Below, one piece after another: positions 45,900 to 54,771 of a DNA stretch of 64,000 bases. The stretch is taken from assembly GCF_900102925.1 (NCBI RefSeq), contig NZ_FNKI01000001.1, positions 1,240,001-1,304,000 of the forward strand, in the 5' to 3' direction. The translations under genes and the position numbers were made by a program. This DNA is from Flagellimonas zhangzhouensis (GTDB lineage: Bacteria > Bacteroidota > Bacteroidia > Flavobacteriales > Flavobacteriaceae). Numbering within the stretch: position 1 is the stretch's first letter; every line of letters begins with the position of its first letter. The notes under the pieces are model-generated. The model did no database searches and was not told the origin of the DNA. It worked only from the letters and a program-made list of their open reading frames with translations.

Positions 45900-45933
45900 C
45901 AGATCAAGTTCCTTCAACTATATTTGTGGAACA

Positions 45934-46956
45934 ATGAATGAGAATCTAGATCCTACAGCAGATAATTTTTCCCAAGAAGAATTCGATATAGAAAGAGCCT
46001 TAAGGCCCGTTACTTTCGATGATTTTACTGGACAGGCGCAGGTATTGGAAAACCTAAAGGTTTTTGTGCAAGCGGCGAACATGAGGGGAGAGGCTTTGGA
46101 TCATACCTTATTTCATGGTCCTCCTGGACTGGGTAAAACCACTTTGGCCCATATTCTGGCCAACGAATTGGGAGTGAACATCAAGGTGACTTCAGGTCCC
46201 GTTTTGGATAAACCAGGAGATTTAGCTGGATTGTTGACCAATTTAGAGGAGCGTGATGTCCTTTTCATTGATGAAATCCACCGCTTGAGTCCCATTGTAG
46301 AGGAGTACCTGTATTCCGCCATGGAGGATTATAAAATTGATATCATGATTGAGTCGGGTCCAAATGCCCGTACCGTTCAAATAAATTTGAGTCCATTTAC
46401 CTTGATAGGGGCCACAACGCGATCTGGATTGCTCACCGCTCCCATGCGTGCCCGATTTGGAATTCAAAGTAGATTGGAATATTACCACACCGAATTACTC
46501 TCTACCATTGTGGAACGAAGCGCGGAAATTCTAAAAGTGCCCATCACCAACGATGCAGCTATCGAAATTGCAGGTCGTAGTCGCGGAACGCCACGTATCT
46601 GTAACGCGCTATTACGTAGAGTTCGGGATTTTGCCCAGATCAAAGGCAATGGGAATATCGACTTGGATATTTCCCAATTCGGATTAAAAGCATTGAATGT
46701 AGATGCCCACGGATTGGATGAAATGGACAATAAAATTCTAACTACCATCATAGATAAATTTAAGGGTGGACCTGTTGGTATTACCACTTTGGCCACCGCA
46801 GTATCCGAAAGTGCCGAAACCATTGAAGAAGTCTACGAGCCTTTTCTCATTCAACAAGGGTTTATAATGCGTACGCCCCGCGGTCGCGAAGTCACAGAAT
46901 TGGCATACAAACACTTAGGTCGAATAAAAGGCGGTACTCAAGCGGGTCTTTTTTAG
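45934..46956 (+). CDS. ruvB: Holliday junction branch migration helicase RuvB
   Basis: A 340-residue AAA+ motor that drives branch migration with RuvA. Walker A is GPPGLGKTT, Walker B is LFIDEIHRL, and sensor 1 is GATTRSG. The arginine-rich [18 protein letters not shown] follows, and the C-terminal winged helix ends at [12 protein letters not shown]. ruvA lies 7 kb downstream next to maeB and sprA. Start ATG is consistent with the family. Confidence 0.98.
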   Translation: MNENLDPTADNFSQEEFDIERALRPVTFDDFTGQAQVLENLKVFVQAANMRGEALDHTLFHGPPGLGKTTLAHILANELGVNIKVTSGPVLDKPGDLAGLLTNLEERDVLFIDEIHRLSPIVEEYLYSAMEDYKIDIMIESGPNARTVQINLSPFTLIGATTRSGLLTAPMRARFGIQSRLEYYHTELLSTIVERSAEILKVPITNDAAIEIAGRSRGTPRICNALLRRVRDFAQIKGNGNIDLDISQFGLKALNVDAHGLDEMDNKILTTIIDKFKGGPVGITTLATAVSESAETIEEVYEPFLIQQGFIMRTPRGREVTELAYKHLGRIKGGTQAGLF

Positions 46957-47145
46957 CCTCTATACAGAATTACCAAATTTTTGTTAAAAAAATAAGAGCT
47001 TGCTTTGCAATCTTTTGTATATTGTTCTGATTTGTAATGAATTATGTTGATTGGGCTAACTAATTGATACATTGCAATTTTCATCTTATGTTTATCGGCC
47101 AGTTCCCAAATCCGCCATTTAATTTCATCTCCAACAGGATCAATT

Positions 47146-48222
47146 ATGGGGGGCGGTCAAGACAGTCAAAATTCTTCCAATAGTAACAATGTTCAATTGC
47201 TATCCAAGCAGATTAGGTCGCTTTTCGTTAAAATTGGCCTTTGCTCCACATTGATCATTGTTTTGGCATTTTCGTTAATGATGGTTGGATTGGGGTTTGG
47301 CAATCAAAAAAGTGATTATGTTGAATTTCCTGATGATGCATTTTATATGGACTACAATGTCTATAACCTTTCCTTTTCAAAGCAAAATGAACTCATCAAA
47401 AAAGGATTTGATATTTTCAGGAATACCCCATTGCACATCGGCCCTAAACAAAAGGATAGCACTCGAATGTTTGCAGGCAACAACTTGGCCTGTGCAAGTT
47501 GTCATTTAAATGGTGGGACAAAACCCTACGCTGCGCCATTGATAGGCGTGGTGCAACGTTTCCCACAGTATCGCGGACGCGAGGATAAAATGGGAACCAT
47601 TGAAGAACGCGTCAATGGTTGCATGGAACGTAGCATGAATGGCAAGATGATGGCAGAAGATGCTGAGGAAATGGTGGCACTTGTCGCCTATATGGACTGG
47701 TTGGGCAGAGCAACCCCATCCAATGGAAAAATAGAAGGTCAAGGTTTCTTAAAAGTTGAGATTCCCAATAGGTCAGTGGATTTGGCAAATGGCGAAATCG
47801 TTTACCAAAAAAACTGTGTGGAATGCCATGGTTTGGATGGCCAAGGCGAGACTTTGGAAACTACAGGACTTTATTTATACCCTCCCCTATGGGGAAACGA
47901 TTCTTATAATAATGGTGCGGGGATGACCCGAGTAATTACCGCAGCAGAATTTATCAAGGGCAATATGCCCTACGGAACTACATTCGACAATCCCATTCTT
48001 ACTGACGAGGAGGCCTATGATGTGGCGGGATACATCAACCAAAAATTGCGGCCTACCAAACCCAACAGGGAAAAAGACTTCCCCGACCTGGTTAAAAAAC
48101 CAGTTTCTACCCCCTATGGTCCTTATGTGGACCACTTCACCGAAGAACAGCACCAATTGGGGCCGTTCCAACCCATCATGGAGTACTACCAAAAAGAACA
48201 TCAAATCAGTAAATCTAAATAA
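47146..48222 (+). CDS. TsdA-like diheme cytochrome c (thiosulfate dehydrogenase type)
   Basis: A 358-residue protein with an N-terminal membrane anchor (about 32-52) and two cytochrome c domains. Heme 1 is at CASCH (116-120), followed 39 residues after its His by Cys159 in RVNGCMERSMNGK. TsdA enzymes use such a distal Cys as an axial heme ligand at the active site. Heme 2 is CVECH (224-228), with FIKGNMPYG (about 269-277) giving possible Lys/Met ligands. TsdA interconverts thiosulfate and tetrathionate. It opens a three-gene unit with a Tat protein and a DsrE protein. No promoter was seen in 46957-47145. Confidence 0.85.
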   Translation: MGGGQDSQNSSNSNNVQLLSKQIRSLFVKIGLCSTLIIVLAFSLMMVGLGFGNQKSDYVEFPDDAFYMDYNVYNLSFSKQNELIKKGFDIFRNTPLHIGPKQKDSTRMFAGNNLACASCHLNGGTKPYAAPLIGVVQRFPQYRGREDKMGTIEERVNGCMERSMNGKMMAEDAEEMVALVAYMDWLGRATPSNGKIEGQGFLKVEIPNRSVDLANGEIVYQKNCVECHGLDGQGETLETTGLYLYPPLWGNDSYNNGAGMTRVITAAEFIKGNMPYGTTFDNPILTDEEAYDVAGYINQKLRPTKPNREKDFPDLVKKPVSTPYGPYVDHFTEEQHQLGPFQPIMEYYQKEHQISKSK

Positions 48223-48231
48223 ACATGTAAA

Positions 48232-48909
48232 ATGGAAACAACACGAACAACTACGCGACGCAATTTTATGGGCGCCATGATGTTGGGGGCAACTGCTTCT
48301 ACATTATCCGCCTTTACGAACCCTATTTTGGCGGGAATGCCAGAATTTAGTACTTCAGAAATGAATGATGCCGAAGCTTGGATCAAAACCATCAAAGGAT
48401 CCCATAGGGTGGTTTATGATGGAAATTATCCCCACAAAGGATTTCCCGTGATTTGGAACTGGGCCTTTTATTTATCCAATAATGAAACTGGGTCAGAGGA
48501 TAGTGATATTACTGCAATGACGGTTTTCCGTCATGATGCTATTCCCTTTGCATTTAATGATGAGCTCTGGAAGAAATACCCACTTGGGGAAATGTTTCAT
48601 GTTAAAAAAGCGGATGGTACCCCCTATGATCGTAACCCTTTTTACGAACCTCAAGAAGGTGATTTTCCTTTACCCATGATTCAAGGGGTGAAAGATATGC
48701 AGGCAAGAGGAGCAATGTTCTGCGTGTGTAATTTGGCCATGGGCGTTTATAGCGGAGCCATTGCACAGCAAACAGGTCAGGACGCAACTGCTGTTTATGA
48801 AGAATGGAAAGCTGCTGTTTTACCAGGTATCCAAATAGTGCCATCTGGAGTTTGGGCCTTGGGTAGAGCACAAGAAGAAGGATGCGGATACATCTTTGCA
48901 GGAGAATAA
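48232..48909 (+). CDS. Tat-exported protein of unknown function
   Basis: A 225-residue protein with a Tat signal (TTRRNFMGAMMLGATA). The mature part has MFCVCNLAMG, a CxC motif near residue 163, and EGCGYIFAGE at the C-terminus, three cysteines in all that could bind metal or carry sulfur. I do not recognise the family. It lies 9 bp after the TsdA-like gene and 11 bp before the DsrE gene, so all three are probably one transcript. Tat export suggests a cofactor or prior folding. Confidence 0.8.
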   Translation: METTRTTTRRNFMGAMMLGATASTLSAFTNPILAGMPEFSTSEMNDAEAWIKTIKGSHRVVYDGNYPHKGFPVIWNWAFYLSNNETGSEDSDITAMTVFRHDAIPFAFNDELWKKYPLGEMFHVKKADGTPYDRNPFYEPQEGDFPLPMIQGVKDMQARGAMFCVCNLAMGVYSGAIAQQTGQDATAVYEEWKAAVLPGIQIVPSGVWALGRAQEEGCGYIFAGE

Positions 48910-48920
48910 AGTTTGTAGCA

Positions 48921-49349
48921 ATGAAAAAAGCAATCGTATTGATACTGTTATTGGTATCAGGCTTTGCCATGGCTCAAACCGAACCCATCAAAGTAGTATT
49001 TGATGTTACCAGTGCTGACCCCGATGTACATAGAACCGCTGCCAAACATTTGCGGTTGATGTCGGAGGCTTATCCAGAATCCGAATTTGAACTGGTCATT
49101 TACAGTGGTGCCTATAAGATGGTGGACAAGAAATCATCTGTGGCTGGAGAAACACTTTCAGAGATTGTACAGCATGAAAATGTCTCCATTGTGATTTGTG
49201 AACAAACCATGAAAAGGCACGAAATGACCATGAATGATTTAATACCTGGTGTTGGCTCTGTACCCGATGGTATTTATGAAATTGTCACTAAACAAAAGCA
49301 AGGGTGGGGCTACATAAAAGAAGCCAATAATCAAAATACCCAAAATTGA
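48921..49349 (+). CDS. Periplasmic DsrE-like protein
   Basis: A 142-residue protein with a signal peptide (MKKAIVLILLLVSGFAMAQ). The mature part resembles DsrE/DsrF-like sulfur-carrier folds: IKVVFDVTSADPDVHRTA, then SEFELVIYSGAYKMV, and VSIVICEQTMKRHEM with one Cys at the place DsrE proteins carry the sulfur-accepting residue. I use the ATG at 48921 because it gives the signal peptide; an in-frame ATG at 48882 lies inside the previous gene. It closes the TsdA-Tat-DsrE unit. Confidence 0.82.
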   Translation: MKKAIVLILLLVSGFAMAQTEPIKVVFDVTSADPDVHRTAAKHLRLMSEAYPESEFELVIYSGAYKMVDKKSSVAGETLSEIVQHENVSIVICEQTMKRHEMTMNDLIPGVGSVPDGIYEIVTKQKQGWGYIKEANNQNTQN

Positions 49350-49373
49350 ATTTTAATGGATTAACTTTAGGGC

Positions 49374-50294
49374 ATGAACGCCGCTAAAAGAACCCAGTTG
49401 ATAAAAGCCGAGGCCAAACGCCTCGGCTTTTTGTCATGTGGAGTGTCCAAAGCTGATTTTTTGGAAGAAGAAGCTCCCCGTCTGGAGCAATGGCTCAACA
49501 AGCAAATGCATGGCGAAATGCAGTACATGGAAGACCATTTCGACAAGCGTTTAGATCCCACAAAATTGGTGGAGGGTTCCAAGTCGGTCATTTCTATGCT
49601 ATTGAACTACTACCCATCCGAACAACAGAATGCGGATTCCTATAAAATTTCCAAATACGCTTACGGGACCGATTATCACTTTGTGATAAAGGATAAGTTG
49701 AAAAATCTTTTACACTTTATCCAAGAAGAAATTGGAGAAGTGCATGGGCGCGCCTTTGTAGATTCCGCTCCAGTTTTGGATAAGGCCTGGGCAGCAAAAA
49801 GTGGACTGGGTTGGATTGGAAAGAACAGTAATCTGCTCACGCAACAGGTAGGTTCATTTTATTTTATAGCTGAATTGATTGTCGATTTAGAGCTGGAATA
49901 CGATAACCCAGTTACGGATCATTGCGGAACTTGTACCGCTTGTATCGATGCTTGCCCAACAGATGCCATTGTGCAACCTTATGTGGTGGACGGCAGCAAA
50001 TGTATTTCCTATTTTACCATTGAGTTGAAAAATGAGATACCCAACGAGTTCCAAGGCAAGTTGGATGAATGGATGTTCGGCTGTGATGTGTGTCAAGATG
50101 TGTGTCCTTGGAATCGATTTTCAAAACCACATTCCGAACCACTTTTTAACCCGAATCCAGAATTGCTTTCATTTACAAAAAAGGATTGGGAAGAAATCAC
50201 TGAGGATGTATTCAAGCAGGTTTTTAAGAAGTCCCCAGTAAAGCGAACCAAACTTTCGGGACTTCAACGAAATATCAAATTTTTGAAAGACTAG
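49374..50294 (+). CDS. queG: Epoxyqueuosine reductase QueG
   Basis: A 306-residue cobalamin- and Fe-S-dependent enzyme that makes queuosine in tRNA by removing the epoxide from epoxyqueuosine. The N-terminal domain carries [19 protein letters not shown] and a substrate Asp in [13 protein letters not shown]. Two cluster motifs, [16 protein letters not shown] and [11 protein letters not shown], are present. At the C-terminus is the R-N-x-K ending typical of the family ([10 protein letters not shown]). It lies 24 bp after the DsrE gene. Confidence 0.96.
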   Translation: MNAAKRTQLIKAEAKRLGFLSCGVSKADFLEEEAPRLEQWLNKQMHGEMQYMEDHFDKRLDPTKLVEGSKSVISMLLNYYPSEQQNADSYKISKYAYGTDYHFVIKDKLKNLLHFIQEEIGEVHGRAFVDSAPVLDKAWAAKSGLGWIGKNSNLLTQQVGSFYFIAELIVDLELEYDNPVTDHCGTCTACIDACPTDAIVQPYVVDGSKCISYFTIELKNEIPNEFQGKLDEWMFGCDVCQDVCPWNRFSKPHSEPLFNPNPELLSFTKKDWEEITEDVFKQVFKKSPVKRTKLSGLQRNIKFLKD

Positions 50295-50420
50295 CACTTA
50301 AACAATTGAATGTTAAACTATTTTGAGTTTAGATTAATGAAAAGTGCTATATTGAGGTCAATATTTTACGGATTTCTCATATCACCACCGACTAAACTGC
50401 TGATTAACTAAACTTCTCCC

Positions 50421-51755
50421 ATGATCAAGATCAATAAACCCAAACTGAGTTTTTGGCAAATTTTCAATATGAATGTTGGATTTTTAGGCATTCAGTACAG
50501 CTTTGGACTTCAGCAAAGTGCAATCAACCCGATTTTTTTATTTCTGGGAGCTGATGAAGAACTTTTACCCATTTTAAATATTGCAGGACCCGTCACAGGT
50601 TTAATCATTCAGCCAATTATCGGGGCAGTTTCAGATAAAACTTGGTCGCCTAGATGGGGAAGGAGAAAGCCATTTTTCTTGATAGGAGCCCTTATGGGTA
50701 GTTTATGTTTGTTTGCATTTCCGTTAAGTCCAGCCCTTTGGTTTGCCGTAGGTTTACTTTGGATTTTGGATGTGGGTAATAATATGGCCATGGAACCTTA
50801 CCGTGCCTTTGTTGGGGATAAACTTCTAGATTCCCAATTGAGCATAGGGTATCAAATGCAAAGTTTGTTCGTGGGTGCAGGTATTTTGTTGGCCAATGCG
50901 TCTATTTTCTTGTTTCAAGATTGGTTTGGAGGTGGACAGGAAGTTGAAGGAACTGTGCCCAAGTGGTTGTATTATTCCTTTTTTATTGGTTCTTTTTTAT
51001 CCATAGCGACGATACTCTTTTCGGTTTTAAAAACACCAGAAATACCTCCATCCGATGAAGAGTTGGCAGAAATCAACAAGCATAAGGCATTGCCTTTTAT
51101 GAGTAGGGTAAAAGTGCCCTTTGTAGAAATAAAACATGCCGTAAAGGAAATGCCCAAGTTTATGTGGAAGTTGTCGGGCGTTTATCTATTCCAATGGTAT
51201 GCACTATTTGTGTATTGGCAATTTATAACCCCATTATTTCGGGTTTCCTTGGGCTACGATACCTCACAAGCAGCTGCCCAAGCAGCAAAAATGAGTACTA
51301 CCTATAATATTGTAACCGCAGTTGTTGCCTTGGTTTTAGTGCCATTGACGATGCGTTTCGGAGGAAAAAAGGTGTATGCCCTTAGTTTGGTTGGTACAGC
51401 AATTGCTTTATTTTCCATACCGTTCATCAAAGATCCCATTTATGTTTTGTTCCCAATGGTGCTTTTCGGAATTGGATGGGCCGCAATGATGGGTATCCCG
51501 TATAGCATGGTTTCCAAGATTGTGCCTCAAGAACGAAGGGGGGTTTATATGGGCATTTTAAATATGATGATCGTAATCCCTATGGGAATCCAGACCCTGT
51601 CCTTTGGACCGATCTTTAAAAATCTTCTTGGAGGAAACTCTGTTAATGCCATCTTATTTGCGGGGGCATTTTTCGCTATAGCTGCAATTCTTGCTATGCG
51701 ATTGAATATGCCAAAATCCAGCAACGAAACAGTATTGGATGGTCCAGATCTGTAA
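50421..51755 (+). CDS. SLC45-like MFS sugar transporter
   Basis: A 444-residue transporter with about twelve helices. The loop 2-3 signature (SDKTWSPRWGRRKPFFLIG) and NMNVGFLGIQYSFGLQQ near helix 1 match the SLC45/sucrose transporter-like MFS family. It probably symports a disaccharide with protons; the substrate is unknown since no glycosidase is adjacent. A small inverted repeat (TAAACT...AGTTTA, about 50314-50332) lies in the 126-bp upstream gap. Confidence 0.9.
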   Translation: MIKINKPKLSFWQIFNMNVGFLGIQYSFGLQQSAINPIFLFLGADEELLPILNIAGPVTGLIIQPIIGAVSDKTWSPRWGRRKPFFLIGALMGSLCLFAFPLSPALWFAVGLLWILDVGNNMAMEPYRAFVGDKLLDSQLSIGYQMQSLFVGAGILLANASIFLFQDWFGGGQEVEGTVPKWLYYSFFIGSFLSIATILFSVLKTPEIPPSDEELAEINKHKALPFMSRVKVPFVEIKHAVKEMPKFMWKLSGVYLFQWYALFVYWQFITPLFRVSLGYDTSQAAAQAAKMSTTYNIVTAVVALVLVPLTMRFGGKKVYALSLVGTAIALFSIPFIKDPIYVLFPMVLFGIGWAAMMGIPYSMVSKIVPQERRGVYMGILNMMIVIPMGIQTLSFGPIFKNLLGGNSVNAILFAGAFFAIAAILAMRLNMPKSSNETVLDGPDL

Positions 51756-51877
51756 GAAGGTGTGGTGATTCTCTTAAAAGATTAATTTTTTATTCAAAAA
51801 TCTGTTAAAAATTGGGCTTCAACTTATTCCAATAAAAACCTATAATGACCTAACTTTACCGATTCATAATTCAAGCA

Positions 51878-54172
51878 ATGAGCAAGGAGAGACAAAGACG
51901 GGAAGCATTACTATATCACGCAAAACCACAACCAGGTAAAATCAAGATTGTACCAACCAAACCATACTCTACTCAAAGAGATTTGGCATTGGCCTATTCC
52001 CCTGGAGTAGCAGAGCCCTGTTTGGAAATCGAAAAAAACAAGGACGATGTTTACAAATACACCGCCAAAGGAAATATTGTTGCCGTAATTTCCAACGGTA
52101 CCGCTGTGTTGGGATTGGGTAATATTGGTCCTGAAGCCTCTAAACCAGTAATGGAGGGTAAAAGCTTGCTCTTTAAGATATTTGCAGATATCGATGGTAT
52201 TGACATTGAATTGGATACCACCGATGTGGAACGATTTATCCAAACGGTAAAAACCATTGCGCCAACATTTGGGGGAATCAACCTGGAAGATATTAAGGCA
52301 CCTGAAGCTTTTGAAATTGAAAGACGATTGAAGGAGGAATTGGATATTCCTGTAATGCACGATGATCAACACGGTACTGCAATAATTTCTGCAGCCGCAT
52401 TGTTGAATGCCCTTGAAATTGCCAATAAAAAGATAGACGAGGTTAAAATTGTGGTGAGTGGAGCTGGTGCCGCCGCCGTTTCCTGTACAAGATTGTACAA
52501 AGCTTTCGGTGCAAAGGGAGAGAATATTGTGATGCTGGACAGTAAGGGGGTTATCCGAAGTGACAGAGACAACCTTAGTGTTGAGAAAAAGGAGTTTGCC
52601 ACCGATAGAAAAATTGACACTTTAGACGAAGCAATGATTGGTGCTGATGTATTCATTGGACTTTCCATCGCTGATATTGTGACTCCTGAAATGCTCAAAA
52701 CCATGGCGCAAGATCCTATTGTTTTTGCCATGGCCAATCCAGATCCAGAAATTGAATACAACTTGGCTTGCTCAACCCGAAAAGATATCATCATGGCTAC
52801 AGGACGTTCCGATCATCCGAACCAGGTGAACAATGTTCTGGGATTCCCATTCATTTTTAGGGGAGCTTTGGATGTTCGTGCGACCAAGATCAATGAAGAT
52901 ATGAAAATGGCGGCCGTTCGTGCCTTGGCCGATTTAACAAGGGAGTCGGTTCCAGAACAGGTGAACATTGCTTATGATGCCACAAGGTTGACCTTTGGTA
53001 GAAATTATATCATTCCAAAACCATTTGATCCAAGATTAATTACCAAGATTCCACCAGCAGTGGCAAAAGCAGCTATGGAAAGTGGAGTTGCCAAAGCACC
53101 AATTCAAGATTGGGAAAAGTATGAAGAAGAGCTTTACCAGAGGTCTGGTAACGATAACAAAGTGGTGCGTTTGTTGCACAACCGTGCGAAGGTGAATCCG
53201 AAACGTGTGGTTTTTGCAGAAGCTGAATTACTTGATGTAATGAAAGCTGCCCAAATTGTTCACGATGAAGGAATAGCGCAACCTATTCTTTTAGGGAACA
53301 AGGACATCATTGAGCACCTAAAAAGAGAGCTTGATTTTGATGCAGAAGTGCCAATTATTGATCCTCGTTCAGATGAGTTCAGTGAAATGCGTTCCAAATA
53401 CGCATTGAAACTATGGGAGTCTAGAAAAAGAAAAGGTGAAACCAAATACAGCGCTCGTGTAAACATGGGCAAGCGAAATTATTTTGGCGCCATGATGTTG
53501 AAGGAAGGTGATGCTGATGGAATGATTTCAGGATATTCCAGAGCCTACCCAAAAGTATTACGTCCTGTTTTTGAGGTTTTAGGTAGAGCAAAAAATGTAA
53601 AGAATGCCAGTACGGTGAACATTATGATCACGGAAAGAGGTCCAATGTTTTTAGCGGATACCTCAATCAATATTGACCCTAGTGCGGAGGAATTGGCAGA
53701 GATTGCCCAAATGACAGCGAATGTGGCCAAAACCTTTGGTTTTAGCCCTGTAATGGCCATGCTTTCCTATGCCAACTTTGGGTCTTCAAGTCACCCGAAT
53801 GCGCAAAAGGTACGAGAAGCTGTACAGATTTTGCATGAAACCAATCCTGAGTTGGTGGTAGATGGAGAAATTCAAACCGATTTTGCATTGGATGATGTGC
53901 TTTGTACCAACAATTTCCCTTTCTCCAAAATTTCTGGTAAAAAGGTAAACACCCTTATTTTTCCAAACTTGGAATCGGCCAACATCACCTATAAATTATT
54001 AAAAGGGCTGCACAAAGCGGATTCCATTGGACCTATTATGGTTGGGTTGACAAAAGCTGCCCATATTTTGCAATTGGGTGCCAGCGTGGACGAAATGGTA
54101 AATATGGCTGCTGTGGCAGTTATCGATGCCCAAGAAAGAGAGAAACGAAGAAAGGCAAAAACAGAACAATAA
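51878..54172 (+). CDS. maeB: NADP-dependent malic enzyme with phosphotransacetylase domain
   Basis: A 764-residue bifunctional-type enzyme. The N-terminal malic domain (about 1-430) shows SPGVAEPC, GLGNIGPEASKPVMEGK, MHDDQHGTAIISAAAL and the nucleotide site VSGAGAAAVSCTRLY. The C-terminal PTA-like domain (about 430-760) includes SGYSRAYPKVLRPV and SYANFGSSSHPNA. It converts malate to pyruvate and CO2, giving NADPH; the PTA part is usually regulatory. Followed by ruvA after 12 bp. Confidence 0.97.
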   Translation: MSKERQRREALLYHAKPQPGKIKIVPTKPYSTQRDLALAYSPGVAEPCLEIEKNKDDVYKYTAKGNIVAVISNGTAVLGLGNIGPEASKPVMEGKSLLFKIFADIDGIDIELDTTDVERFIQTVKTIAPTFGGINLEDIKAPEAFEIERRLKEELDIPVMHDDQHGTAIISAAALLNALEIANKKIDEVKIVVSGAGAAAVSCTRLYKAFGAKGENIVMLDSKGVIRSDRDNLSVEKKEFATDRKIDTLDEAMIGADVFIGLSIADIVTPEMLKTMAQDPIVFAMANPDPEIEYNLACSTRKDIIMATGRSDHPNQVNNVLGFPFIFRGALDVRATKINEDMKMAAVRALADLTRESVPEQVNIAYDATRLTFGRNYIIPKPFDPRLITKIPPAVAKAAMESGVAKAPIQDWEKYEEELYQRSGNDNKVVRLLHNRAKVNPKRVVFAEAELLDVMKAAQIVHDEGIAQPILLGNKDIIEHLKRELDFDAEVPIIDPRSDEFSEMRSKYALKLWESRKRKGETKYSARVNMGKRNYFGAMMLKEGDADGMISGYSRAYPKVLRPVFEVLGRAKNVKNASTVNIMITERGPMFLADTSINIDPSAEELAEIAQMTANVAKTFGFSPVMAMLSYANFGSSSHPNAQKVREAVQILHETNPELVVDGEIQTDFALDDVLCTNNFPFSKISGKKVNTLIFPNLESANITYKLLKGLHKADSIGPIMVGLTKAAHILQLGASVDEMVNMAAVAVIDAQEREKRRKAKTEQ

Positions 54173-54184
54173 TCCAACAGTAAA

Positions 54185-54766
54185 ATGATTACCCATTTAC
54201 GTGGAAAATTAGTAGAAAAGAATCCCACTTATGCCATTGTGGAATGTAATGGTGTGGGCTATTTTTTGCATATTTCATTGCATACCTTTTCGCTCCTTCC
54301 CAGCGAGGAGAATATTACCATTTATACCCATTTATTGGTCAAGGAGGATTCCCATACCCTTTTCGGCTTCATGGAAAATTCAGAACGGGAAATATTCCGT
54401 CTTTTGATTTCGGTTTCAGGGGTGGGTTCCAGTACGGCGAGAACAATGTTATCGTCACTTTCTCCATCTGAAGTTAGAGATGCCATCGCAAATGGAGATG
54501 TGCCAACAATTCAGTCCGTAAAAGGAATCGGGGCGAAGACCGCCCAACGGGTAATTTTAGATTTAAAAGACAAGATTTTAAAAGTCTACGACATAGCCGA
54601 AGTTTCACAACAATCAAACAATACAAATAAAGAAGAAGCGTTATCTGCATTAGAGGTTCTTGGTTTCCTTAGAAAGCAATCTGAAAAGGTGGTGGACAAG
54701 GTACTGACCCAAGACGCTTCACTAAGCGTCGAGAACATTATAAAACAGGCGCTTAAAAATTTGTAA
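54185..54766 (+). CDS. ruvA: Holliday junction protein RuvA
   Basis: A 193-residue junction-binding protein. The N-terminal OB domain (MITHLRGKLVEKNPTYAIVE) is followed by two helix-hairpin-helix motifs: LISVSGVGSSTARTMLSS and IQSVKGIGAKTAQRVIL. The C-terminal domain ends SVENIIKQALKNL and contacts RuvB. The maeB-ruvA-sprA-gcvH order seems characteristic of Flavobacteriia. The gap to sprA is 5 bp. Confidence 0.98.
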   Translation: MITHLRGKLVEKNPTYAIVECNGVGYFLHISLHTFSLLPSEENITIYTHLLVKEDSHTLFGFMENSEREIFRLLISVSGVGSSTARTMLSSLSPSEVRDAIANGDVPTIQSVKGIGAKTAQRVILDLKDKILKVYDIAEVSQQSNNTNKEEALSALEVLGFLRKQSEKVVDKVLTQDASLSVENIIKQALKNL

Positions 54767-54771
54767 CTAGT

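Noticed and set aside
46957-47145. Possible small RNA or promoter in the gap before the TsdA-like gene
   Set aside because: No stable hairpin with T-run and no TAnnTTTG box with a matching TTG was found; only an AT-rich stretch is visible.
48882-48920. Upstream in-frame start for the DsrE-like gene
   Set aside because: It would overlap the previous gene and put basic residues before the signal peptide; the ATG at 48921 gives a standard signal sequence.
51878-54172. Malic enzyme and phosphotransacetylase as two genes joined by frameshift
   Set aside because: The fused form of about 760 residues is the normal MaeB architecture.
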